Below, piece after piece: positions 1-10,465 of a stretch of DNA of 64,000 nt. A program made the position numbers and the translations under genes. The DNA comes from Enoplosus armatus (lineage: Eukaryota; Chordata; Actinopteri; Centrarchiformes; Enoplosidae): the NCBI RefSeq assembly GCF_043641665.1, contig NC_092191.1, positions 17,887,501 to 17,951,500 on the forward strand, in the 5' to 3' direction. The notes under the pieces were generated by a model. That model worked only from the letters and a program-made list of their open reading frames with translations, was not told the origin of the DNA and made no database searches. Position 1 is the stretch's first letter. Each line of letters opens with the position of its first letter.

Positions 1-2255
1 GCACCCAAACAGCTAAGAGCTTTGAAAGGAAGTGTAGCGCTCCGCTTGATTAATTTATTTGTACGGTGCAGTTTTTCAACGAGAATGAGTGAAGTGTACA
101 TTAGTCACCACATGTTCAGGCAGACATGTCTGTTTACATGGAGAAAGTTGTAAAGACTTTTCCTGGCAAGTCTCCAAAGTTGGTATAGGCAAAATCTTTT
201 ATATAAATGAGTTAGTCAATAGGTCTTTTGTCTTGAGGGGCATTCAGTTCTCCAGAGGAGTCTATCCAGGTGCCTTCATAAGTACTTGGTTATTTTATAG
301 GCCTAGTAGGAGTTTTAAATCTGCCCTGCTTTGCACAGCTCAGGGTTTCTGCCATCGCCATGGGCAAGAGGGCGGGAGAAATAGAAACTGGTAGATGCTG
401 AGAGATGGGTTTTTCAGGGGATGCCATTGCTCAACAGCGTGATTAGGACTTGCAAGTGCAGAACAATGTGGTAGACAACAATGTGAATCTGTCAGTCTGT
501 ACTCCGGAGGTGGGCATGCTGCAACCTGAAGCCAGCTTGCTCACAGTCGCTCCTCTGTTACTGAGTACGGGAAACCATGTAAACATTGGGGAAAGCTGTA
601 TGCACAGATGCACACAGAGAAAAAATAGTGGAAATCTGGAAGTTTGTGCTTTTTTAAACTTGTATTTTGAGAGTTGTGGTGCTGTCAAATATGCACAAGA
701 TTTATTTGTCAGACTGCAGGGTGTAGAGATGTTTAATTACAGCCTATTAAGACCTATACCTCTGTCACTTTCCTTCTTTTCCTATATCTATCTCTCTGGA
801 TGTAGTGCAGAAGCTGCTTGAGGGGGTCGAAGGTCAGGGCCCTGATGAAGAGGTGACTCCTCAGGAGACCGCTCAGCTCAAATTAGGCCTTAGATTGGCG
901 TTCACGGTCAAAATAGTTAACCTTAGCTCACCTCATCGTCCCCTAAGAAAACATATGCTTTGCCTCAATGCCTCAGTCTGGTTTTAACAAACTCTGTCAA
1001 CCACACATGAAGGACCACTGACACATGTCTGAACATCTCTGAGACAAACAGTTACTTTCAAATACCCGTTTTAGCACAGAGTAGAACAAGTCATGCCAGT
1101 GGACATATTTCCAGAATAATTAGGAACTCTACTAAGGCGACAGTTGTCAGATGTAACTAACAGAACCAAATAAAGCATGTTGGAGCAATATTGTTTACTG
1201 CTCCCATAAGTTACTATTTCTTGTGCTGCTGCTACTGGACAGAGCAGTAAGTAGGGACACAGAGAAACAATAAACAGAGTAAAATGTGGGAGCGGGGAAT
1301 GGAAAACAGCACCAAGCCAAGGTCAAGTCTATAACTGCCCGGCCTACAGTGATTTAGGTGCTGTGGCCAGGGGGCTCGTCCAATAGCAGCTCAGCAGTGT
1401 GAGTTAGGGTGGGATAGTAGAGGTGTTGAGAGCCTTGGCGGTAATGACTTGCTGATGACATCAGGACATAGAGCAGAGTCTTTTCTTTGCCCAGGGGTTA
1501 AAGGTCAGACAGCCCATTCACTGACCTTGTGATTTATTCCCTGGGCCTCCCTCAATCTATAATCACAATGAAAGCTATGTGTATGCTGAGAATGCATGAC
1601 TCTCTCTGAGGTGGGCACTCCAGAGAGACCCTAAACACTTTCGGTTTGTTTCTTCAGCCCTCTTTAGTCCTTAGTTTATCACTGTCAGTATCAATATGTT
1701 CAACGAATGCTTTCTGAAGATCAGCCACATGACAGGCAGCATTCATCTTCAAATGGTGTAAAGACTGACAACAGACAACATCTACCTTCAAAATGCAGAG
1801 AAAGTCTTTCAGACACTCCACTGCCTTAGAGGAGAGTCCATGAGGACAGCCTCAAAGATAGCATCAGTTCTTCTCATAGCAGTGGATAGTTCTGCTGGTA
1901 AGAGCTGTAGATTATAGGTACTACAAAGCACACATCCGGTGAGTTGACACTCAGAGCTGCTGCTAGTTCTGGGGAACAGTTCGGCTCTGTTCACCAGGTA
2001 ATGTTTAACCTGACATCCTGCTGCTCCGCACAGAGGAACTGCAGGGATCACTGCAGTCAGCGCAAATGTCTAACTCCCTCCAGGGAGGGACAACAGGGAA
2101 GCAGGTCCAGGGTGCAAATGATGATACATTTAAACAAGTAATCTGATCTAACACTGAGCATCGTATTTAAACAAGTGAAAAAAATGTATTCCAATGGTGG
2201 AAATTTGTTCTAACTTTTAGACTTCTGTGAATAGACTTACAGATCTCTGAAGTTT
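1..2255. other. upstream flank, no supported gene
   Basis: Low-complexity-poor DNA with no long open frame showing protein-like composition. The only coding-like signal is a short open stretch at 806-987 preceded by a pyrimidine-rich tract and TAG, described separately. An AATAAA lies at 1169-1174. Nothing else could be recognised. In mammals the neighbour on the 5' side of FGFR2 is ATE1; nothing here matches what I know of its C-terminus. Confidence 0.5.
806..987 (+). other. doubtful candidate terminal exon of an unknown upstream gene
   Basis: A pyrimidine-rich run at about 766-797 ends in TAG at 803-805. It is followed by an open frame that begins QKLLEGVEGQGPDEEV, has an acidic protein-like start, and stops at 985-987. 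An AATAAA lies 182 nt past the stop (1169-1174). Together these look like a last coding exon plus a short 3' UTR. The second half of the peptide has no family resemblance I recognise, and a donor-like GTGACT at about 857 would shorten the coding part. I cannot name a gene; this may be chance. Confidence 0.15.
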
Positions 2256-2259
2256 AAAG

Positions 2260-2480
2260 GAATTGACGGAGAGTTACCACTCTCTTATTTGTATGATCAA
2301 TATGAATTAGCTTAGCACTTAGCAAAGACTGCAGGGAAACAGCTAGCCTGGCGCTGTCCAGGTGCTGGTAGGCAGATTTTGTTACCTTTGGATAGAGCCG
2401 GGCTAGCTGTTTACCACTGTTTCCAGTCTTTATGCTAAGCTAAGCTAAGCAGCTGTTAGAGTGGTGTCAATCTTCTCCTC
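2260..2480. repeat. palindromic MITE-like repeat
   Basis: Two long inverted arms face each other. The left arm is 2307-2352 (TTAGCTTAGC...AAAGACTG...AAACAGCTAGCC) and the right arm is 2397-2448 (GGCTAGCTGTTT...CAGTCTTT...GCTAAGCTAA). An outer, weaker inverted match joins ATTGAC...ACCACTCT near 2262-2282 to AGAGTGGTGTCAAT near 2459. I recognise this unit as a widespread teleost interspersed repeat. Its structure suggests a non-autonomous DNA element; no coding capacity is visible. Confidence 0.6.
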
Positions 2481-4600
2481 TCTCAGCCAGAAACGGAATA
2501 AGCGTATTCCCCAAAATTAAAACAAGATTGGTCATTCTCACTTGATTTAATTTGATTTGGAAACAGCATCAGGGCAAGGAACAATAGATGGCTGTTTGTT
2601 CACTTTTTCTAAGATTTAAAAAAAATCATTTCACTACTCAAGATTTTCAATAGCGACACAGGGTCTAACTTATAACTAATATCTTTTCTGTCCTTGCTCT
2701 TTACTGCTGGTGGTAATATTGAGCCCTGAGTCACAGTGAACTAATTAATCTCTGGCTTGCTGTGATGTAAGTCTTACGACTCATAGTCCGGATGTGTAGG
2801 TCGACTGAAGAGGAGAATTTAGCTGTTGTAGTAAACTCCTAAAGGACTGTTCGAGGACAAAAACAAACCAAACTTCAACAGTGTCAGCACAGGCTGAAGT
2901 CCAGACTTGCAAAGTATGAGTCATCCCCAGAATGACTGAAGTGACCTGTTCTCTGAACCAAATGAGCTGTGTAATGTGTTTGTATGTATGTGTGTGTGCG
3001 CATAATGCTTATGTGTTGTGTGACCACTGAACCATGGAAAAAAAGGGAGAAAGGAAGGGTGAAATAAAAAGAGAGACTGACAAAGACAGAGGGTGTAGAA
3101 GTGAGAGAGAAATCCTTGTCATTGTCAAAATGCCTGGAAAAACCTGTATCCATTCTTCAATTTATATAGAGGTATAAAGTTGTCAGTTCCACTCAGCATT
3201 TCTCTGTGTTTTTCCCTGGAATACGTCCTGCGTTCTTTTTATTAGGAGTAATGGTGCCAGTCAGGTGGGAGGGAAAGCAGACATTTTGATCAGGAGTTAT
3301 ACTGCAACACTACAGCGCGCGCCATGTTTCTGCATCATGTGCTGCTGTTTGCTGTTACCCATTGCAGGGAGTTGAAACTACCAAACTCCCAAGAACCCCC
3401 CACCCCACCACCCTTTCAGCTGAGCTGAGCTCCAGTGCAAGCTCAATCTGCAGGCATCCCAGCTATTTCAAACACACTGGAGTACTGAGGTGGAAACATG
3501 TGAGGAATCTGGATGATTGACCCTCCACTCCCCCTCTATCCCTGCTCTCTGTTACCTGCTGAGGGGGAGGAGAGGACCGCGGAGGCCTGGCTGTCTGGAT
3601 GAGGTTATTACGGCGTATCAGTGACAGTGAGGAGGAAGACCCGCTGACTTATGGGGTGATGCCTCGTGAGCTAAAAGCAGAGGGACTCCGCTGTGTGAGG
3701 TGGCTCAATGTCGGGCATGGTGGGAGGGTCCAGCAGTAAGAGCTGGCCGCCTAGAGGGAGGAGATGTCCAGAGTGCCCACATGATGAGAATAAGAGGTTT
3801 TGGTTCAGAATAATTTGACATTTTCAAACACATTTCTTGCACTGCTACCACCGACTCCTGCCCCTCTCTCTAACCAAACACCTAGACTTTCCTCTCGCAC
3901 TTTCAGTCAGGGTCCTCTTACTGGCAGTGAAGCCACAGTATGTGGTTCAAATTAGACCCTGAGGCGTGCGTCTACTTCTTCCTCCTCTCGCCAGTCTCTC
4001 CCACCCCCCCACCACACACAGCTCCACGCATTTGTTTCATATTTTGCACAGGATATGACTCACCCACGTTTGTTGTTTTAATTATACAGTGTCAGTGATA
4101 TATTGGAAGAAAGGAAGGAGGGGTGTCTCTAGGATTTGGCATAGTGAAGTTATAATAACATATCACTGCCAGTCATAATTAACAGCAGCACCCTCAAGGA
4201 AGAAGAAAGACGGATCTTCCAAAGGAGAACAAGTGTGTTTTGTACTCTTCTTTTTCTAAACATTGAATATCTCCATTAGGCTTCTTCTATAGCATTCAGA
4301 GATACAGAGGGAGGGGTTTTGCTGTTCTGGCCCAGTTCACTGTGAGGGAGTGGATTGTCTATGTGCCACTGCGGGGAAAAAAGCCCCGTATAATGGCTGA
4401 TTGACTCCAATAGAGGCGTACACCACAACCATTTGCTATGTTATCACTAATATAGCACTGTTGGGATTTGAGAAGACGTGTTGTGATGACTGTGGCTGCT
4501 TAAAATAGACTTCCTCCATGAACTACAAAAGTTAGAAACACCTTCATAACACCAGAATAAGAAACAGGACTAAGCTATGTGTGGAAGAGGCTCCAATAGT
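2481..4600. other. upstream intergenic DNA
   Basis: No coding exon, RNA gene or clear repeat family is recognised. There are purine-rich stretches around 3035-3110 and a CpG-poor background. Open frames here are short and compositionally unlike protein. Confidence 0.45.
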
Positions 4601-4601
4601 T

Positions 4602-4678
4602 CATCCAATAGTTGTTGAGACATTTCAGTCTGGACCAAAGTGGCTGGCAGACTGACGCTGCCGTCCATAGAGCCAAAG
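4602..4678 (+). repeat. fragment of a teleost interspersed repeat (CATCCAATAGTTGTTGAGA family)
   Basis: The stretch starts CATCCAATAGTTGTTGAGA, continues as TTTCAGTCTGGACCAAAGTGG, and ends in CTGAC...GCCGTCCATAGAGCC. It matches the 3' part of the larger copy at 46865-47440 and the core of the copy at 61259-61592. I recognise it as a common percomorph repeat of uncertain class. Only the 3' end is present here. Confidence 0.65.
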
Positions 4679-6449
4679 GTAGAAGTTACTGGCATGAAGT
4701 GAAATATTATCACAATAAAGTGATGAGGCTTAAAGAACCCCTCCAGAAAATAATACAAATACATTTGATCTTTTTTGTGTTTCTACAAAAAATAACACAA
4801 CTTGTAGAAATTGTAAAAAGCACATCTACTCCCTGTCATAGAAAAATCTTAAAACCATGAATATGCACATTTTTTTCGTCACTGTAAAGTCCATTCTCAG
4901 TGTGTGTTTTTCAAGTCTCCACATCACACTGTGCTGGAGCACGACTGGCTTCCAAACGAGTCGTGATGTCACAAAATCCTGTTTGTATGTACACGTCTTA
5001 AAAGTGAGCACAGAGAAACTTTCCCGTCATCGGCAGATGAATGTGAAAACAGCCTTCTAATGTCTCAGAACTCGGCACATACGTCATTCTGCACAGTGAA
5101 GGTCAAACATCCAAGTGAAGTAAACAATAAGCAAAATGCAGGTTGGAGTGTAGGGGGACTTTAATGTGAACCAATTAGCCGGTCCATGGACAAAGGGAAG
5201 TAACGGCTAGTTGTTGATTATCTCCCTTCAACAGCATTTTAAATTTGCATAGCAGCAGGAGGCATGCTTAATGATTGGTGAGTGGCTCAGCTTCAAACAT
5301 CACTCACAGCTTCAATCGTCTCTGCAACAAGAGGTATTCTCACTATTAACATGCGGTTGTTGGAGTACCTCTCCAATAAGCTACCCTCCTGATGATTCCT
5401 ATCAACAGTGACAAGGAATCAATCTGTTCATCTAAGATGCTGATGGCGAGCTATTAGCTTGTCACTTTCTTTTCCTCTCCCTCTGTTCCCCACTTCCAAA
5501 CAGTGTGGCTGCTGCCTTCGCAGGAGGGATTAAGGAAGAAAGAGGACTGAAGAAAAGATCGCAGATGAAGAGGGACAATGACAGGTTGACGGACACCACA
5601 GCGCAAGGGCATTGAGTCCATCCAGTTCTCAGTCAAAGACCCATGAGACTCTGCTTGATGAGGTTTCTTTCAAATGTGGGATGCCTGAGTAGCAGAAAAT
5701 AAATTGGGCGATTGTAAATAGACTTATGCAGTGGGAGGAAAGAGACACACAGAGAGGGAGAAACGGTGGGGGGTATTTTGTGCCACTCTTGAAAAATGAG
5801 TCAAACTCTCCTTCCTCACCTCTCGCTCCCTCTTTATTTGTAGCCAACCTGTCAGCTCCACTGTTATCTGATGGCTTTACTGGTGGAGGCAGAGATGGGA
5901 GAGGAGAGAAAAACAGACGTAGAACTCTCCATTCACAGGCCGAACCTTTGCCTCCGAGAGAAAAAAAAAAGCCTTGTTAGTGCCTCTTTTCAAAATGAAT
6001 TGAAGAGTTTTCCCTCCCTTGTTTAAAAAAAAAAAGAGGGTTTCAGCAGTGGAAGTGAGACAAAAATAAAAAGTCTGTGGAGATTAGAGTCTTCCACCCT
6101 CCCCTGTGTCTCTTTCAGAGCACTTGAACGCTTGAACCAATGCAGGAGACAGCTTGAAGCAGTGGGGGACGAGCTGCAGGGGGCCAGCCTTCAGTCTCTC
6201 TCTGGGTGGACAGATCTGTTCATTTGTAGAAAAGTTATGAACTTCAGTTACTCCTAATTCTGCAACAATGCACCCTATCATAGAAAAACTGCTTCTATCT
6301 CTCTCTTTAACCTTACGTCTTTTCTTTTCTTTGCTCTTTGCTTTCATGTTGTCTTTCTGCTATCACAGGAACTCTACTTTGTAATACTGAATGCTTTTAT
6401 ATAATGTTTAAGATGCGATATTTGATGGACATACGGTTGAGCTTAAAGG
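4679..6449. other. upstream intergenic DNA
   Basis: No gene is recognised. AT-rich blocks (4740-4870), A-runs (5950-5970 and 6026-6036) and purine-rich patches are visible. Short open frames on both strands overlap and show no domain. Confidence 0.45.
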
Positions 6450-6846
6450 AACAATACCATGATGTAAAAATTCTCCATTACAAGCCAAAGTCCTACATTC
6501 AAAACTTTAGTCAGCGGTATGAAAGTATTAGGAGCAAAATGTTTATTAAGTAGCACTCATTATGCGGGCAGAGGGCCAACTTTAAGCCTTACAGTGCTAT
6601 ATTATTATATTATATTACTGGATTATTATCACTGATGCATTAACATGTAAGCAGCATTTTAAGGGTGTAACTGGTCCAGGTGGAGCTAACTATAACTATC
6701 TGATTTACTGTTAGGGACCTTAATCTATAACAATATGTCATGCTTTATAAGATGATCACATTTGTTGTGTGTGAAATTAATCTGCAGTTCTGTTACCTGT
6801 CGAAGTAAAGTAGCATCAAACGGAAACACTTTACATTCCACCACTG
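6450..6846 (+). repeat. hAT-like non-autonomous element, right part
   Basis: The sequence runs from CAATACCATGATGTAAAAAT through a TATTATTATATTATATTACTGG segment and ends in TACATTCCACCACTG. I recognise this as the internal and right-terminal part of a common teleost repeat whose ends are CAGTGGTGGA and TCCACCACTG. The left terminus is missing or diverged. A second piece in the opposite orientation lies at 7134-7209. Confidence 0.6.
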
Positions 6847-7133
6847 TCACTCTTCTCCCTATAATGCAAAGACATGATTCCACATTAAGTACAAATAGTA
6901 AAGATTGTGATGCCATTCTATTTCCATTGTGTCCCAAAACCATGACAATAAATCAAATAGCCGATCCTCACTTTATTTTATTACACCCAGATGCTGCTGA
7001 TTATGTTCATTATAGAAGAAGAAAAGACAGATCTCACTCACCACCTGCCTTTCCTGGAAAAGTGGGTGGCAGATGACATGATTGTGGCTACAAGTTCAGT
7101 TTGCTGATAACAGCTACATCACTACTTTTACTA

Positions 7134-7209
7134 TCTTAAGTGCAGGACTACATTGTGGTATTTCTACATGTACTTAAGAAAATGGTCTGAATACTTCCTC
7201 CACCACTGC
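7134..7209 (-). repeat. hAT-like non-autonomous element, left end, reversed
   Basis: On the minus strand it reads from the CAGTGGTGGA terminus, then AAGTATTCAGACCATTTTC, TTAAGTACATG and TAGTCCTGCA. This is the left end of the same family as 6450-6846. It ends about 30 nt before the CpG-rich sequence that I take as the fgfr2 promoter region. Confidence 0.6.
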
Positions 7210-7239
7210 AGCATCTAAACAAAGCCTGCTGAAATCTGT

Positions 7240-8120
7240 GCGTCTCCTCCCGCAGATGTCAGGCCTCGGCCACCGAGGGGCGTTGTTACTGCGGTCTGAC
7301 AGCTCCGGAGCGGAGCAGTCTGAGCAAGTTGAGCGCAGCAGCAGGCAGCAGGCAGCGGGCAGGCAGCGCTGCAGTTTTGATGGGCGGAGGAAGGCAGGGC
7401 CCAAAGGCACTGCGGCCAGGAAGCGACTCGAATTACACTGGGGGTGCTTGGGGGGGGAATGACACCCACTGGAGCGAAGGAGGAGGGCAGTGTGTGGAGA
7501 CGTAAGGAGGAGAAAAAACCTAGTAAACCTGACAAAGCGTCTGAGAAACAGTGCGAGGACTGTCGGCGGAAGAATAGAAAGCGACGCGAAAGACGCGCTT
7601 TTCAGCAGGGGAACGCACACTGATGGATTTTATGACATTTTGCATCGGACAACTGTCCTCTCCTGCCTTTTAAGTCCCCGTTCCACCTCCGCTGTTGCTG
7701 CAAAACTTTCTATTTAGTTGACAAGTGCGCTGCTCGGGAACACTGGGCATGTTTTGCGCCCGGGAAGAAACTTGGTGACGGGGAGGAAAGTTTCGGGGGG
7801 ACAGCGGTGTGGTTTTCCGAGCTGTTTTCTTTCTGAAGGATAACGCGTTGTAAACTCGGATTTCTTTGCATGGCATTGGACTACGCTGCCAGTCGGGTTT
7901 GGAATATATCCTCCGATCTGAGTTGATGCCGGCTGATTGTGGAATAGTAAACTGAAAAAAAAGGCAGCGCCTCGCAGATTCTTTTTTTTTTCTTCTTTTT
8001 TTTTTTTTTTTGGTGCATTGAGGAGTTGGAGACATTCCTCCCTCTGGATTCAGCTCATGCTCTCTCCTCCCTTATCTGTGCATGCCAAAACAGAGATCTC
8101 CACGATTTTATTCCTCCCTG
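7240..8120 (+). other. fgfr2 promoter region and non-coding first exon (5' UTR)
   Basis: A CpG-rich block (about 7240-7870) contrasts with the AT-rich flanks and holds a GC box (GGGCGG, 7382-7387). I see no convincing TATA box, so the transcription start is unknown and probably lies between 7240 and 7700. The block ends in a strong donor, CCCTG|GTAAGT, with the last exon base at 8120. No long open frame is in frame with the receptor, so this is 5' UTR; several ATGs are present. A long pyrimidine run at 7980-8012 inside it is odd for a 5' UTR. The exon call is inferred from CpG content, donor quality and position upstream of the signal-peptide exon. Confidence 0.5.
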
Positions 8121-10209
8121 GTAAGTCTTTTCAGTTTACGTCTAAAGCTTCCTCGGACTCTCATCTGTCACGGTTTCGGCTGTCACGACAAACAGGCGTC
8201 GTGATAGTAGGAGGGCTTTGCGCTTTTTTGGTTCGTACTATTTAGTATTCTTACGGCTGCATGACAACATTAGCACTATTTTACCACTTAAAGTTGAATT
8301 TACACAATTTCCTAACCAATGATTCCTTGTTGAGACTTTCCAGAAGCCTGTAAAATGTGCAAACTTCTCCACTAAGTTTGTTATTTGAGATTTTCTTAAA
8401 TTCACACCAAATTGTATTTGCATATTGTGTTCTACCATCCTTCACTCAGGTTAATCCAGTGAAATCTATCCTTGTTTATATTAAGACCTAACTACACAGC
8501 ACCTTGCATCATCACTTTATTGCCCATTAACAAGTGTCCTGGTTATTTATTTCTTTGCTTAATTCTCTACATTGCATTTATGGTGCCAATTATCCCGTGA
8601 CCGCAGTTGTTTTTTCACTGCTTGGTGCCGGAGCCCTAAATCACTGAGCGGCTCCAAATGAGTCCCCATTGTGGAAAAGCCAACTGATTTGAATTTCAAT
8701 AGGAATTCAATCAGTGCCAAGAAATTTCATTCAAAGGCCCGGTTTTTAAATGAAGGCTGTGGTCATGTATGGAGCAAACAAGGTCCCTCATGTGTCCAAA
8801 TGTCACGTCGTCAGCAACGTGCGTAAAGAACTACTTTTTTTTCATGAAGAGACCATTATATCAACTCTTTTATTTGATTTGATCTTTATCTCATATTTTT
8901 CCTTTTTACCATTTTAAGTGTTTCTTTATTTTGCTCTGGACGTTGCACACTTCTCACTGATGTAAACCTAAAGGAGGTTTCTGGGTAATCCTGGTCTCCT
9001 TTAGTCCTGCTGAAGTTTTTAGACAGCCCGATGGTTGATTGGTTTACACACCATCAATAATTCATGCGTCTGGGCTGTAATTATTCGCATTAATTGCGAA
9101 AATCCAACCGGCGCGTTTCTCTAATAAAGTCAGGGTGTCATGGATTCACCCCGAAAAGCATGTGCTCGTCCACCCACCGTCCGTGTCCCGTGCGGCCCCT
9201 GAGGGGTGAATCAAAGACAAATCAGGTCGCACGTTTTCAGCCCGGCTCTCTAGAAGTCAAACTACATGTGTCTTTGCGGGTACAAACCGATCGATACGTC
9301 CAGCTGGAGCAGAAGGAGAGCAGGGAAGCGTGACTTCACCAAACCTCCAGAGACACTTCAGCACGGTTGAGCCGCAGATGTCTGGCTAAACAGATTGGTG
9401 TGTGTGTGTGTGTGTGTCCCAATATTGCAATATTGCATTTCAATTAAAGCCATACTGGTTTCATAATCAAGTCACGGAGGCGCAATAAGAGCCCCCTTTT
9501 ACGAACACAATTAACACAGACGCAGCAGCAACAGGTTTGGCGCATCTGTTGCGCACGGGAATAAACGGCGTCCAACTGAACCAAGACGGTGCCACATTGG
9601 CTGATATGTTGTCGATCCTGTGCCGGAAAGATATTCAAAACATATTGTGACTCATCAGTTAAGAATAGATTTTATTATTAATTTGTATTTTTAAAAAAAA
9701 ATAGAAGCAGCGGTGAATGATACATTAGATTATGTGGAGAGTGAATATGAAATTACACTATCTGTGTTGCAGATGTGTGAGTCAGACAGACATCAAACTG
9801 GTTAGACTGAATACTAAGACCCACAGAGCTACAATGTATCCTAATTGGTTTCTCTAAAACATTTCATTGCATATAATTATAGATGAGAAGTAAAGGTGGA
9901 TGCAGGCTGGTTGTGTGTTGACTGCTGGTGCCTCACAGCTTCGGTATGTCTGTGGCATGGCTTGTTTGACAGCATTTTGAAACACTGTGTCTCTGTTGCT
10001 TTCTCCCGCTTCATTTTCTGTCCCACTTTGTAAAAAAAAAAACTAAAGAAAGGAAGAGGAAAAATGGTGCAGAAACAAGTTCTTTAAGAATATGAGTCAT
10101 TATTCCACATTAACATATTTTCTTTTTTTCTCTTCTTTGTCTGCCTCTTCAATCACCCCCCCCTCCCCCCCACCCCCCCTTCTCTCTCTGTCTCTCCTTC
10201 ACCTCTCAG
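8121..10209 (+). other. fgfr2 intron 1
   Basis: This intron opens with GTAAGT and closes with a C/T-rich tract (10152-10208) and CAG. It holds (GT)n at 9398-9417. Stretches near 8590-8760 and 9030-9110 are non-repetitive and of even composition, but I cannot show conservation from one sequence. No gene is seen. Confidence 0.55.
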
Positions 10210-10350
10210 CCCAGGTGATTGGGTGAATTCCACTGAGTGACAGGCCGACCCGGCAGCAGTTGATGGTTGGGCGGACCCCCTCAGATGGGATCAGTGTCCA
10301 GGGGGAGGTGGAGAAGGGGGGTATGGGGAGCGCTGGCCCCCACTAACGGG
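10210..10350 (+). other. fgfr2 5' UTR part of exon 2, with a uORF
   Basis: The acceptor is CACCTCTCAG|CCCAGG; a second AG at 10213-10214 could shift the exon start by 5 nt. A 27-codon upstream frame starts at ATG 10263, contains an in-frame ATG at 10323, and stops with TAA at 10344-10346, four nucleotides before the receptor ATG. In the receptor frame a TGA sits at 10261-10263, and one extra in-frame ATG lies at 10285 in weak context (C at -3). Confidence 0.7.
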
Positions 10351-10465
10351 ATGGCCTCGTGGGCCTGGCTGCTGGCCGCTGTCCTGCTGTCCCTGCTGAC
10401 CGTCAGCGTGGCCCGGCCGCCCCTCACCGCCACCAAGGAGGAGGAGGCCACTCTGGAACCTGAAG
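10351..10465 (+). CDS. fgfr2: fgfr2 coding exon 1: signal peptide
   Basis: Codes residues 1-38 plus one base. The start is ATG at 10351 with G at -3 and +4, preferred over the in-frame ATG at 10285. The peptide begins MASWAWLLAAVLLSLLTVSV, a classic hydrophobic signal sequence, with likely cleavage after Ala21 (SVA|RP), as in mammalian FGFRs (..LSLA|RP). The exon ends EATLEPE, matching TLEPE of mammalian FGFR2. The donor is GAAG|GTAAGC and the exon ends in phase 1. Upstream translation from 10285 would bury the signal peptide behind 22 basic and polar residues, which makes it less likely. Confidence 0.9.

Noticed and set aside
1..7200. ATE1 3' exons expected from mammalian synteny
   Set aside because: I looked for the known ATE1 C-terminal sequence in all frames listed and saw no match; it may lie farther left.
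7174..7620. Minus-strand 148-residue frame over the promoter region
   Set aside because: GC-rich CpG DNA suppresses stop codons; no family resemblance and it lies antisense over the fgfr2 5' UTR.
10285..10350. Upstream in-frame ATG at 10285 as the true fgfr2 start
   Set aside because: Weak context and it would place a basic extension before a textbook signal peptide; ATG 10351 has strong context and aligns with the mammalian start.
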